From NCBI RefSeq assembly GCF_030348825.1, contig NZ_JAUCES010000005.1, forward strand, positions 3,224,001 through 3,288,000: a DNA stretch of 64,000 nucleotides, in the 5' to 3' direction. How positions within the stretch are numbered: position 1 is the first letter of the stretch; the number at the start of each line of letters is the position of its first letter. The notes below the pieces were generated by a model, which saw only the letters and a program-made list of their open reading frames with translations, did not search any database and had not been told where the DNA came from. Both the position numbers and the translations under genes were made by a program. Source of the stretch: Fictibacillus sp. b24 (lineage in GTDB: Bacteria; Bacillota; Bacilli; Bacillales; Fictibacillaceae). Of the stretch, positions 16,761 to 25,405 are shown one piece after another.

Positions 16761-17627
16761 TTAAAAATAAGGTTTATCTAAAAACCTCTTAATAGCAAAC
16801 GCTACTCCGCTCTCGTCATTTTCCTTCGTTACGAATGCAGCCATTTCTTTGATTTCATCGACTGCATTTCCCATCGCTACTGGAAACCCTGCAATTTCGA
16901 GCATGGACACATCATTGTAGTTATCGCCGATTGCCATCGTATTCTCTAAAGAGATCCCTTTTAATTCTGCGTATTTCTTTAAAGCTACCCCTTTTTGTGC
17001 TTCACTGTTTGTAATTTCTAAGTTGTTGTCAGCAGATGAACTGACAGCGAGCTCACCTACACCTTGTAAGTGCTGAAATGCTCGTTGAAGTTTTGCTGTG
17101 TCGCTAGAGAATGCTAAGAATTTATATACTTCTAGATCTTCTTCATCCATTAGCTTATTAAAATCTCCTACAACACTTACAAGCCCCAAACGAAAACGGC
17201 GGAGCGCTGCTTTTTCAACATCGTCATCTGTTGCTTCAGGATTAGAAGTTAAAATGATATCCTTCATGACTTCAAACGCTTTTTCACGATTATCCGTGTA
17301 CGTACCTTTACTCGTGTATAACTCATAATAAATGTCTTCTTTATCCAAGATCTTCTTTATATCTTCATATTGCTCAAAAGTTAGAGGGATAGAAGAAAGG
17401 ATTTCCCAGTCTGGAGACCTAATTTCCGCCCCATTGACACAAATAAGCGGCAAATGCAGCTCAGCATCTTCTAATGCATGTCTTGCTTCATCATAAGATC
17501 GTCCTGTTGCAATCACAACATGATGTCCTTCTTCTACAGCTTTTAAGATCGTTTCGCTGTTTTCTTTTGTGACTTTTAACTGCTTATTAACTAAAGTTCC
17601 ATCCATATCAATTGCTATTAATTTCAT
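16761..17627 (-). CDS. Cof-type HAD-IIB family phosphatase
   Basis: A 288-residue HAD phosphatase of the Cof subfamily. Motif I is IAIDMDGTL at the N-terminus, motif II VIATGRSYDEAR, with the IIB cap at about residues 85-190, the catalytic Lys in EAQKGVALKKYAE, and motif III MAIGDNYNDVSMLE. Cof enzymes dephosphorylate sugar phosphates, FMN or pyridoxal phosphate; substrate is not readable from sequence. Monocistronic; its mRNA appears to run through repeat copy B to the terminator at 16402-16436. Confidence 0.92.
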   Translation of the reverse strand: MKLIAIDMDGTLVNKQLKVTKENSETILKAVEEGHHVVIATGRSYDEARHALEDAELHLPLICVNGAEIRSPDWEILSSIPLTFEQYEDIKKILDKEDIYYELYTSKGTYTDNREKAFEVMKDIILTSNPEATDDDVEKAALRRFRLGLVSVVGDFNKLMDEEDLEVYKFLAFSSDTAKLQRAFQHLQGVGELAVSSSADNNLEITNSEAQKGVALKKYAELKGISLENTMAIGDNYNDVSMLEIAGFPVAMGNAVDEIKEMAAFVTKENDESGVAFAIKRFLDKPYF

Positions 17628-17712
17628 CTAATCATCCTTTATTGCTTAGTCCATTAGTAAGTTTACCCCTAAATGAAAGGGTGCTAATCATTATTTGAAG
17701 CTTATCAATTAA

Positions 17713-17741
17713 CAAAAAAAAAGAGCTATACATAGCTCTCC
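17713..17741 (-). terminator. Rho-independent terminator of the 43-residue protein gene
   Basis: GGAGAGCTATGTATAGCTCT with nine T on the minus strand, 14 nt after the small gene's stop codon. Confidence 0.9.
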
Positions 17742-17755
17742 GATTTTACAATAAA

Positions 17756-17887
17756 TTAATCTTTATAAATAAATGATTGAACCATTTCTGTTACGGCATG
17801 AAAAATTTCAACTGCTTGGAAAGACAGAACAGATAATGCTGAGACGGAAAATACTCCTATAAGTAAAAATCGAATTAAATGAGGCAT
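17756..17887 (-). CDS. 43-residue single-span membrane protein, function unknown
   Basis: A short gene with complete expression signals: promoter TTGATT-N17-TATAAT at 17913-17941, ribosome site AAAGGAGGAGAT eight bases before the ATG, and a strong terminator after the stop. The product begins MPHLIRFLLIGVFSVSALS and is one hydrophobic helix (about residues 4-24) followed by an amphipathic stretch ending in FIYKD. There is no signal-peptidase site, so it is probably membrane-embedded. I recognise no family. The open frame extends to 17941 but the extension has no ribosome site and covers the promoter. A small regulatory membrane protein or a toxin-like peptide are both conceivable. Confidence 0.72.
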   Translation of the reverse strand: MPHLIRFLLIGVFSVSALSVLSFQAVEIFHAVTEMVQSFIYKD

Positions 17888-17912
17888 TTCGTATCTCCTC
17901 CTTTTACTTGTG

Positions 17913-17941
17913 ATTATACGCCCGTCTTTTTCACAAATCAA
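17913..17941 (-). promoter_or_regulatory. Sigma-A promoter of the 43-residue protein gene
   Basis: On the minus strand TTGATT (17941-17936), exactly 17 nt, then TATAAT (17918-17913), 25 bp before the start codon. Confidence 0.8.
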
Positions 17942-17983
17942 TTCATAAGGTTAATTATTCACAAAGTAAATTATGACAATATA

Positions 17984-18298
17984 CTACAAGAACGTATAAC
18001 CGTACAAAACTAAGATGGAGGATAACACCACGAGAATAACATTCAAGTTCAGCCACGCTGCGATAAATGCAGCTATTGCTCCAATCAAGCCATATAGATA
18101 CGATTCTGAATTAATCGTTAATACTCCGGGGAAAATTAAAGCACCTAATATGGCAAATGGTACGTTTTTTAAGATCCCTTGCACTCTGGGATGAAGATGG
18201 TTCGTGTGAAAAAGGACAAGTGGGAGCATTCTTGGAATATAGGTTACGATTCCCATTCCGATAATTACCCATATTAATTGGTCACTCACTCTCTTCAT
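17984..18298 (-). CDS. azlD: AzlD family branched-chain amino acid export subunit
   Basis: A 104-residue membrane protein with four hydrophobic segments; IIGMGIVTYIPRMLPLVLF and VPFAILGALIFPGVL are typical AzlD blocks. With AzlC it forms an exporter for branched-chain amino acids and analogues such as 4-azaleucine. It overlaps azlC by 17 bp, so the two are translationally coupled. Confidence 0.9.
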   Translation of the reverse strand: MKRVSDQLIWVIIGMGIVTYIPRMLPLVLFHTNHLHPRVQGILKNVPFAILGALIFPGVLTINSESYLYGLIGAIAAFIAAWLNLNVILVVLSSILVLYGYTFL

Positions 18299-19007
18299 CC
18301 CCTTTTATGAAAAACTCAATTGATACAGCTGCAATAATCGTTGATAAAATAATACCCCAGCCACCGCTTAAAGCTGGAATCAGTGAGAAAAAACAGTTTA
18401 AAATCGCTGCACTTGCTGCTAGAGCAATAACCTTCCTGCTTTTTTTGGCTGCTGGTACGAGCAGTGCAATAAACATTGCATAAAGTGCTATACCCATACT
18501 GTTTTGAAGGGACTGTGGCAAGCCTGATCCCATCACATATCCCACACCTGAAAACACAACCCAGCAGCTATATGCAACAAGTCCGAGACCAAGCAAATAG
18601 CTTCCTGTTATCTTTTTCTCAGGTGAAGTTGCAGCAACAGAAAAGGTTTCATCCGTAATGAAAAAAGCATATATCGCTTTTAACCATTTTGGGTCTTCTT
18701 CCGCCCTTTCTTTAAGAGAAGCACTCATCAGAAGATGTCTGATATTCATGATGAACGTTGTGAGAATCAGCTCTGCGGCTCCGCTCGCTGCAGCAATCAT
18801 CGATAAAGCAATATATTGAGAAGCACCGGCAAATACAATAATACTCATTCCTACTGTTTCAAAAAGACTTAAACCTGCAGCTTTAGCAAGTAAACCAAAT
18901 GTGAACGCAACAGGCATATAGCCGATCGCAATCGGCAAACCCGCTTGTATACCCTTTTTCCAATGACCAGAAGTTTGTTCTCTGTGTAAAGCAGGGCTTG
19001 GCATCAT
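18282..19007 (-). CDS. azlC: AzlC family branched-chain amino acid exporter, large subunit
   Basis: A 241-residue integral membrane protein of the LIV-E exporter family. A polar N-terminus (residues 1-20) precedes GLPIAIGYMPVAFTFGLLAKAAGLS, the conserved first block, then FAGASQYIALSMIAA and FITDETFSVA. It partners AzlD, encoded next with overlapping reading frames. In B. subtilis the pair is under AzlB control; no Lrp-type regulator is adjacent here. Confidence 0.92.
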   Translation of the reverse strand: MMPSPALHREQTSGHWKKGIQAGLPIAIGYMPVAFTFGLLAKAAGLSLFETVGMSIIVFAGASQYIALSMIAAASGAAELILTTFIMNIRHLLMSASLKERAEEDPKWLKAIYAFFITDETFSVAATSPEKKITGSYLLGLGLVAYSCWVVFSGVGYVMGSGLPQSLQNSMGIALYAMFIALLVPAAKKSRKVIALAASAAILNCFFSLIPALSGGWGIILSTIIAAVSIEFFIKGDEESE

Positions 19008-19047
19008 CTTTGTTCATCTCCGTCTTTGTATGGTATGAATTGTGTCT

Positions 19048-19090
19048 AAATTGTAGGGGGTCTGTCCCCGGGACAGACCCCCTACAATTT
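19048..19090. repeat. Perfect 43-nt palindrome (21-bp arms)
   Basis: AAATTGTAGGGGGTCTGTCCC, one C, then its exact reverse complement. It lies between azlC and the murG-like stop codon (three bases after it). It may act as a terminator for the murG-like gene, but no T-run follows on the minus strand beyond AATTTAG. The GGGTCTGTCCC/GGGACAGACCC core recurs in many Bacillus genomes, to my recollection. Confidence 0.85.
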
Positions 19091-19093
19091 ATT

Positions 19094-20158
19094 TTACTTC
19101 TCGCCTGTAATCGTACGAAGAATTAGATCCACACTATCAGACGCTTTAAAGCTTTCCATGTTTCGCTTTATATTCTCTTGATCAACCTTTAAGTCTTTTA
19201 GTGAAGAAATCAGCGTGGCTTTCGTTAGTTCTTCTTCATACAAAACGTGACAATAGCCTTGTTTTTCAAAAGATTGAGCGTTAAGAATCTGATCTCCCCG
19301 GCTCGCCGCTCTTGAAAGCGGGATTAGCAGCATCGGAATCTTGAGTGTCAGCCATTCAAAGATACTGTTCGATCCAGCGCGCGAAATCACGAAGTCTGTC
19401 GCAGCAACAACATCTGGCAATTCACTTTGAATATATTCAAACTGACGATATCCTTCCGTGTTTTGCAAGCTTTCATCCAGGTTTCCTTTTCCGCAAATGT
19501 GTACGATTTGATAAGAACGAAGCAGTTCAGGCAGTCCTTCACGAAGTGCTTCGTTAATTTTTCGCGCCCCTAAGCTTCCACCCATAATAGTTAAGACGGG
19601 CAGATGGCTTCTGAATCCCAAGAAAGAAAGTCCTTTTTCTTTAGAGCCTTGCAGAAGCTCATCGCGAATAGGTGATCCAGTTACAATGGCTTGCCCTGCT
19701 GCAAAATGTTTTTTGGCTTCGTCAAACGTAACAAAAATCTTTGAAGCAAACTTAGACGAAATTTTATTAGCAAGACCTGGTGTAATATCGGATTCATGAA
19801 TGTAAACAGGAATGTTTCGCATCCGTGCAGCAATAACAACTGGTACAGCTACGAAACCTCCTTTTGAGAAAACAGCATCAGGCTTAATTTTGCCAAGCTT
19901 GAAATAAGCTTGTGCAACACCTGCCGCAACTTTAAAAGGATCTTTAATATTTTTTAAGTCAAAATAGCGACGCAGTTTTCCGCTAGAAATCCCGTAATAC
20001 GGTACGTTTGTGCCATCTTGAATCAAGCTTTTTTCTATTCCATCAACAGAACCGATATAATGCAGGTCCCATCCCATTTTTTCTAATTTAGGTATTAATG
20101 CTAGATGCGGGGTTACGTGTCCAGCAGAACCACCGCCCGTTAAAACTAATTTCTTCAA
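19094..20158 (-). CDS. MurG-like UDP-N-acetylglucosamine transferase, stand-alone paralogue
   Basis: A 354-residue GT28-family glycosyltransferase related to MurG, which adds GlcNAc to lipid I on the inner face of the membrane. [20 protein letters not shown] is the N-terminal glycine-rich block, [12 protein letters not shown] the acceptor-domain signature, and [16 protein letters not shown] plus [12 protein letters not shown] the donor-domain motifs. It is not in a division/cell-wall cluster: upstream is 450 bp of repeats and downstream azlC. Some Bacilli carry such a second murG. Full catalytic motifs suggest activity; the acceptor could be lipid I or another lipid-linked sugar. Confidence 0.87.
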   Translation of the reverse strand: MKKLVLTGGGSAGHVTPHLALIPKLEKMGWDLHYIGSVDGIEKSLIQDGTNVPYYGISSGKLRRYFDLKNIKDPFKVAAGVAQAYFKLGKIKPDAVFSKGGFVAVPVVIAARMRNIPVYIHESDITPGLANKISSKFASKIFVTFDEAKKHFAAGQAIVTGSPIRDELLQGSKEKGLSFLGFRSHLPVLTIMGGSLGARKINEALREGLPELLRSYQIVHICGKGNLDESLQNTEGYRQFEYIQSELPDVVAATDFVISRAGSNSIFEWLTLKIPMLLIPLSRAASRGDQILNAQSFEKQGYCHVLYEEELTKATLISSLKDLKVDQENIKRNMESFKASDSVDLILRTITGEK

Positions 20159-20379
20159 ACAGCATTCCTCACTTCTTTTATATCCGCGTGCTTGCTAAGA
20201 GCGGATTTTATCTTATCGCCATTTTAATATATGTAGCCAAAAAAAGAAAATGGCATGTGAGTGATAATTGTGTGTAAATTCTGATTGAGTTTCACACTTT
20301 TGATATTTATTTTGTAGGTTTAAGGGATTATCACTGAAAAATTCTTTCGAAAGCCTAGAATAGATGCCATTTAGTTTAT

Positions 20380-20526
20380 CAAACGAGTTTTTGCTGATAC
20401 AGGCTGGGGTATCAGTGTCTCTATTTCGAGAAATCAAGGAATTAATTCTAGAAATTCCGTACTTATTCCGGCGAGTTTTGGCGATAATACGGCGAGTATT
20501 GATCATATATCGGCGAGATGACAAAC
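20380..20526. repeat. Degenerate tandem repeat, 21-bp period (locus 2)
   Basis: Seven units of 21 bp starting at about 20380; the last three (20464, 20485, 20506) share TAnnnCGGCGAGnnTTGAnCA, earlier ones are diverged. It occupies most of the gap between the lpd terminator and the murG-like gene. Open frames across it on both strands lack ribosome sites. Confidence 0.7.
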
Positions 20527-20566
20527 ATCGACAAACCACAGTTAACCATATACCCTTAAGCCCAAC

Positions 20567-20596
20567 AAAAAAACGGCCTATAAGACCGTTTTTTTC
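20567..20596 (-). terminator. Rho-independent terminator of the 2-oxo acid dehydrogenase operon
   Basis: On the minus strand ACGGTC-TTATA-GGCCGT (one G-U pair) followed by seven T, 10 nt past the lpd stop. Confidence 0.88.
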
Positions 20597-20606
20597 ACAT
20601 CGTCAT

Positions 20607-22040
20607 TTACACTGAGCTTTTCTCTTTTTTACGCGCTGGCGGTACATGGATCGCTTTTCCGCTCACGTTTTCAACAGCTTCCACCCATGCCTCGTTCAAA
20701 GCAGGATGTGCGTATACCGGATAAGCGAGATCTTCCTCACGCGCAACCATCTCCAGTGCGTACGTTCCTGCTTGGATCATCTCGACAGCGCCCGCTCCCA
20801 TCATATGAATACCAAGCACAACATCGCTCTTCGCATCCATTACCATCTTGGACAGGCCTTCTTTTTGACCAAGAATAGAAGCAAATCCGTTGCCGCTCAT
20901 AGAGAATTGTCCGGTTTTTACTTCGTATCCTTCAGCAATTGCCTGTTTTTCTGTCAGCCCGACTGATGCTATCGGGGGATTCGTGTGCACCACATAAGGA
21001 ACCAAACTTAAGTTGAACGCTGAACGAAGTCCTGCCATATGTTCAGCTGCAGTCTTTCCTTGTTTAATCGCTTTTGACGCTAACTTCATTCCAATCGTAC
21101 AGTCCCCTGCTGCATAAATATTGCCTGCACTACTTTGGCTATGTTCGTTTACGATAATAAAACCTTTCTCGTCACGTTCGATTGAAATCGCTTCAAGACC
21201 AAGGCCATCAACATTCGGCGAGTAGCCAGCGGCATACAATACGTGAGTAGCCTCCACCGACACTTTCTCAACACCGTCTTTTGTCAACGTTACCGTCACG
21301 GTATCAGCAGTTTCCTCAGCGCTATCCCAACTATGATTCTTAAAGACTTTAATCTTGTTTTTCTTCAAAACACGCTGCAATTCTTTTTCGATGCTAGCGT
21401 CTAAACCAAAGCCTTCAGCCGGAACGACTATACTGACATCACTTCCAAGCTGCTTGTATGCCATAGCTGCCTCTAACGCGAAGTAGTCTTCACCATAGAT
21501 TAAGAGACTTACCGGAACCTCGTTCAGCTCCCACAACGTATGCGGTGTCATCACTCGGTGAGATAGAGATGCGTGATCTGGCAATAACGGCGAACTTCCC
21601 GTAGCAATAAGAGCGTGCTCGAATTCGTACATTTCAAAGTGATGACCAGAGTCGATTCCGATTCTCTCACCAGACATAAAGGATGCCGTACCCGTTAAAT
21701 GCTCGATCTTGTTCGCTTTAATCAGCGCTTCTACTCCCTTTTGAAGTCCAGCTACAACAGAAGAATAATAGTTTGTGAACGTATCATACTCAAAACTCGC
21801 GTTTGGAACCGAAATTCCCATCTGTTTGTATTGAGACAATCCTGAAAAATTAGCTGCTGTCTGCGTCAGGCTCTTAGAAGGGATACATCCCTTATGAAGA
21901 CAAACACCGCCTAGCTTTTCTTTTTCAATCAGCGTGACTTCCATTCCCAGCTGAGCCGCACGGATCGCTGCATGGTATCCGCCAGGTCCGCCGCCGATAA
22001 TCACCAGCTGTCGTTTTGTTGCAAAATCACCTACAACCAT
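20607..22040 (-). CDS. lpdA: Dihydrolipoyl dehydrogenase (E3)
   Basis: A 477-residue flavoenzyme that reoxidises the E2 lipoyl group with NAD+. FAD fold IIGGGPGGYHAAIRAAQLG; redox disulfide GGVCLHKGC (Cys47, Cys52); second dinucleotide fold near 180-215 (SLLIYGEDYFALEAAMAYKQLG, where the usual GxGxxG is degenerate, with Asp-Tyr-Phe); AGDCTIG binding FAD; catalytic AHPALNEAW near the C-terminus. It is the last gene of the Phe dehydrogenase/oxo-acid dehydrogenase operon, with its start immediately at the E2 stop behind CTGGAG. The degraded NAD-binding glycine motif is worth noting. Confidence 0.93.
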   Translation of the reverse strand: MVVGDFATKRQLVIIGGGPGGYHAAIRAAQLGMEVTLIEKEKLGGVCLHKGCIPSKSLTQTAANFSGLSQYKQMGISVPNASFEYDTFTNYYSSVVAGLQKGVEALIKANKIEHLTGTASFMSGERIGIDSGHHFEMYEFEHALIATGSSPLLPDHASLSHRVMTPHTLWELNEVPVSLLIYGEDYFALEAAMAYKQLGSDVSIVVPAEGFGLDASIEKELQRVLKKNKIKVFKNHSWDSAEETADTVTVTLTKDGVEKVSVEATHVLYAAGYSPNVDGLGLEAISIERDEKGFIIVNEHSQSSAGNIYAAGDCTIGMKLASKAIKQGKTAAEHMAGLRSAFNLSLVPYVVHTNPPIASVGLTEKQAIAEGYEVKTGQFSMSGNGFASILGQKEGLSKMVMDAKSDVVLGIHMMGAGAVEMIQAGTYALEMVAREEDLAYPVYAHPALNEAWVEAVENVSGKAIHVPPARKKEKSSV

Positions 22041-23327
22041 CTATATCAGCTCCAGTGTCATGAAGTAAGGATTCTCGATGAGTTCTTTTACACGATTCGT
22101 GAACATAACAGCCGTTGCTCCGTCTGCCACACGGTGATCAAACGACATGGATACGTTCATCATCGAACGGATAACGATCTCGTTGCCGACAACTACTGGC
22201 GTTTTCTTTGTTTTATGAAAAGCCATAAGCGCCACTTCTGGGTGATTAATGATCGGTGTCGCTGCAATCGATCCAAGCGGTCCAACGTTGGATATTGTAA
22301 ACGTGCCACCCGTCATATCTGAACCCTTCAACTTGTTCGTCTTAGCACGCGTGATTTTGTCTTTCATGTCATGCGCAATGTCTCTTACATTTCTCTGTTC
22401 CACATGAGAGATTACCGGTACGATCAGACCTTCATCAGAGTCAGTGGCGATGCCGATATTTACGTTTTTCTCTAATCGAATCACTTCATTCTCTTCATCC
22501 AGCTTCGCGTTGAAAATTGGGAAGTCTTTTAGCGCGATTTGAATGGCTTTTACAAAGAAAGCAGCAACGGACACGTTCATGCCGCGTTTGTTTTCAGGAT
22601 CCATCGCTTTTAGCTGTTTCTTTAGCTCCATTACTGCCGTCACGTCAATTTCTTCAAAATGGGTAACGTGCGGAATCGTCGCAAGAGATTGAACCATTTT
22701 CTTGGCGATCTGTTTTCTGCGTCCTTTAAACGGAATCTCTTCCGCATTTTTTGTCGCAAATGATGGAGCTGTATTCACTTCTTCAGGAGCCTCAGTCTCT
22801 ATCTTCTCTTCTGCTTTTGGCACTGAGCCATTCTCGATAAAGTTATACACGTCCTGATCGGTTACACGCCCGCCAGCTCCTGTGCCGGTGATCTGTTCAA
22901 TATCCACACCGTTCTCACGAGCAATTTTTCTTGTAAAAGGAGCTGCAAGAACACGCTTGTTCAGTGTTGCGATGCCTCCTGCAAATGTGGTGTTGCTTGG
23001 AGCTTTGACGATTTTATCAACGACTGGCTGTTCTGAAGCATTCACCTTGTCTTCTGCTTTTGAAGATGGTGACGTTGGTGTTGAAGCCGCTTCGATCGTT
23101 AAGATAACCGATCCGACTGTTACCACATCACCTTCTTTTACTTTGATGTCTTTAATCGTTCCGGCTGCAGGTGAAGGAAGTTCTGCCGTTACTTTATCCG
23201 TTTGTACTTCTACTAGCGGCTGGTCAATTTTTACGGAATCGCCTGTTTTAACAAAAAAGTGAATGACTTCTCCCTCGTGCATACCTTCTCCGATATCATG
23301 CAATTTCACTTCTACCACTGAACTCAC
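22041..23327 (-). CDS. 2-oxo acid dehydrogenase E2 (dihydrolipoamide acyltransferase)
   Basis: A 428-residue core subunit of a 2-oxo acid dehydrogenase complex. One lipoyl domain (residues 4-78) has the lipoylated Lys45 in VQTDKVTAEL. The peripheral-subunit-binding domain (about 125-160) shows RKIARENGVDIEQITGTGAGGRVT. The acyltransferase domain carries SFDHRVADGA with the catalytic His near residue 397. Single-lipoyl E2s with the order E1a-E1b-E2-E3 are common to pyruvate and branched-chain complexes; placement behind phenylalanine dehydrogenase suggests arylpyruvate, namely transfer of phenylacetyl to CoA. That substrate is inference. Confidence 0.93.
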   Translation of the reverse strand: MSSVVEVKLHDIGEGMHEGEVIHFFVKTGDSVKIDQPLVEVQTDKVTAELPSPAAGTIKDIKVKEGDVVTVGSVILTIEAASTPTSPSSKAEDKVNASEQPVVDKIVKAPSNTTFAGGIATLNKRVLAAPFTRKIARENGVDIEQITGTGAGGRVTDQDVYNFIENGSVPKAEEKIETEAPEEVNTAPSFATKNAEEIPFKGRRKQIAKKMVQSLATIPHVTHFEEIDVTAVMELKKQLKAMDPENKRGMNVSVAAFFVKAIQIALKDFPIFNAKLDEENEVIRLEKNVNIGIATDSDEGLIVPVISHVEQRNVRDIAHDMKDKITRAKTNKLKGSDMTGGTFTISNVGPLGSIAATPIINHPEVALMAFHKTKKTPVVVGNEIVIRSMMNVSMSFDHRVADGATAVMFTNRVKELIENPYFMTLELI

Positions 23328-23330
23328 CTC

Positions 23331-24326
23331 CTAAAATTGCGTTACTTTTTCAATCGCCTGCACAACACGTTCTGCGCTCGGCAGATAGTGATCTTCCAGT
23401 GCAAACATCGGTACTGGTGTATCGAACCCTGTTACGCGCTCGATTGGCGCTTTCATATAAAGGAAAGATGTATCGTTAATGAGTGACATGATGGTCTCGC
23501 CAAGTCCGCCGGTTCCCGGTGCTTCGTGAACAATTACTGCACGGCCTGTTTTTTGAACGCTCTCTGCAATCATCTCTTTATCTAACGGATAAAGGGAACG
23601 AAGGTCGATCACATCACAATTAATGCCTTTTTCTTCTGCCGTCTTCGCAGCTTTCATTACGACATCGATCATTGCACCGTATGCAAAAACCGTTACATCG
23701 TCCCCTTCCTGAAGACGAGCTGCTTTTCCGAGTGGAACATTGTACTTGCCATCAGGAACATCCATCTTTGTACTTCTATAACAGCGCATCGGCTCTAAGA
23801 ATAAAACCGGGTCTGGATCTTCAATCGCAGAAATCAGCATGCCTTTTGCGTCGTAAGGATTAGAAGGAACAACAACTTTCATTCCTGGCATTCCCGTAAA
23901 TAGAGCTTCAACGGAATCTGAGTGGATTTCCGGTGCGCGCACGCCTGCTCCAAAAGGTGCACGAATGACCATCGGCACGGTAAAAGCGCCAAGCGTTCTC
24001 GCACGAATTCGGGATGCATGTGTCATGATCTGGTTAAACGCTGGATAGATGAACCCAAGGAATTGCATTTCAGCGATCGGTTTGAATCCGTTCATCGCAA
24101 GTCCGATTGATGTCCCGATAATGCCAGACTCGGCAAGCGGTGTATCAATAACGCGCTTTTCACCAAATTCAGCAACAAGGCCGTCCGTTGCACGGAACAC
24201 TCCGCCATTTTGACCAACGTCTTCGCCAAGCACGATTACGTTTTCCTGCTCTTTCATCATTACTCTCATGCCGTCTGTTACGGCTTGAACCATCGTTAAT
24301 TTCTTCGTATCAACTGCCGTTGTCAT
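23331..24326 (-). CDS. 2-oxo acid dehydrogenase E1 beta subunit
   Basis: A 331-residue E1 beta subunit. GEDVGQNGGVFRAT (about 34-47), DTPLAESGIIGTSIGLA, GVRAPEIHSDSVEALF and VIDLRSLYPLD are family blocks; it completes the thiamine-diphosphate site at the alpha/beta interface. It starts on the alpha stop (1-nt overlap) and is 3 nt before E2, so all four complex genes are cotranscribed and coupled. Complex substrate specificity is discussed under E2. Confidence 0.94.
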   Translation of the reverse strand: MTTAVDTKKLTMVQAVTDGMRVMMKEQENVIVLGEDVGQNGGVFRATDGLVAEFGEKRVIDTPLAESGIIGTSIGLAMNGFKPIAEMQFLGFIYPAFNQIMTHASRIRARTLGAFTVPMVIRAPFGAGVRAPEIHSDSVEALFTGMPGMKVVVPSNPYDAKGMLISAIEDPDPVLFLEPMRCYRSTKMDVPDGKYNVPLGKAARLQEGDDVTVFAYGAMIDVVMKAAKTAEEKGINCDVIDLRSLYPLDKEMIAESVQKTGRAVIVHEAPGTGGLGETIMSLINDTSFLYMKAPIERVTGFDTPVPMFALEDHYLPSAERVVQAIEKVTQF

Positions 24327-25390
24327 TAGCGATCACCTCTTGAATGAGCGTATGCTTTCTTTTGGCTTTCAATCGGCCAAGGATTTTCCGCAAAAACATG
24401 ATCAAACACATCATTATAATGTGGTGCTGGCGTCTCTTCCATTTCTTTTACCGCTGCTTCTATCTCAGCTGTTAGTGATTCTTGGAGGTCTGCAGCCCAT
24501 TTCTCATCCCACATGTTTTCGTTTTTCATAAAACGTTCTAGTCGTAAAATTGGATCTGTCATTTCACGGCGACTTGTTGACTCGTCTTGATTTCTATATT
24601 TAGAAGGATCATCAGCGGTTGTATGTGCGCCATAACGCCACGTTACTGCCTCAATGAGTGTCGGTCCTTCTCCTTTTCGTGCGCGTTCAACTGCAGTACG
24701 CGTGTGGAAGTAGACAGCAAACACATCATTTCCGTCTAGACGAACGCCTTCCATCTCATAAGCTACCGCTTTCTGTGCGATCGTTTTACTTTTCATCTGC
24801 TTTTCAATCGGAACCGAAATCGCGAATCCATTGTTTTGGTTAAAGAAAATAACAGGTGCATTGAACACGCTCGCAAAGTTCAATCCTTCATGAAAATCTC
24901 CTTCAGAAGTTGCACCGTCACCAAAGTAGACGATGGAAGCGCGGTCTGTTCCTTTTAACTTTTCAGCCCAAGCTGCACCCGTTGCATGCAGAAGCTGTGA
25001 CGCGATCGGAACGGCTGGAGGGAATATGTTCTTTCCTTCTGGCGGAATACACCCTTCTTGGCGTCCTTTCCAATAAAGGAAGAGTGTTTTTAGCGAATGT
25101 CCAAAAGTCATTGTAGCCGCATGATCACGATAGGTCGGGAACATCCAGTCACCCTCACCCATAGCCATGGCGCTTCCGATCTGTGACGCTTCTTGGCCCT
25201 CAAACGGAACGTACGTACCAATCCGTCCTTGACGCTGAAGGTTTACCCCTTTGCGGTCAAAAAGTCTTGAACGAAGCATCTTCGTATAAAGCTCTTTCGT
25301 CAGTTCCTCTGTGATCTCACCGCGGTATGTTTCATCATTCCACTCGCCGTTCTCATTAATGATCTGCAATTTCGGAAATAACTTTTCCAT
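24326..25390 (-). CDS. 2-oxo acid dehydrogenase E1 alpha subunit
   Basis: A 354-residue thiamine-diphosphate decarboxylase subunit. The ThDP motif runs GDGATSEGDFHEGLNFA to NQNNGFA; YRDHAATMTFGHSL lies near the substrate site, and RYGAHTTADDPSKYR is the phosphorylation-loop equivalent. It decarboxylates a 2-oxo acid and passes the acyl group to E2. It lies 15 nt after the phenylalanine dehydrogenase stop, so its substrate is probably that enzyme's product, phenylpyruvate; branched-chain 2-oxo acids are also possible. Confidence 0.94.
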   Translation of the reverse strand: MEKLFPKLQIINENGEWNDETYRGEITEELTKELYTKMLRSRLFDRKGVNLQRQGRIGTYVPFEGQEASQIGSAMAMGEGDWMFPTYRDHAATMTFGHSLKTLFLYWKGRQEGCIPPEGKNIFPPAVPIASQLLHATGAAWAEKLKGTDRASIVYFGDGATSEGDFHEGLNFASVFNAPVIFFNQNNGFAISVPIEKQMKSKTIAQKAVAYEMEGVRLDGNDVFAVYFHTRTAVERARKGEGPTLIEAVTWRYGAHTTADDPSKYRNQDESTSRREMTDPILRLERFMKNENMWDEKWAADLQESLTAEIEAAVKEMEETPAPHYNDVFDHVFAENPWPIESQKKAYAHSRGDR

Positions 25391-25405
25391 GGTTAAAGTC
25401 CCTCC

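Noticed and set aside
20213-20615. Open frames of 83-108 codons between murG-like and lpd genes
   Set aside because: They cover the degenerate 21-bp repeats and the lpd terminator and have no ribosome sites.
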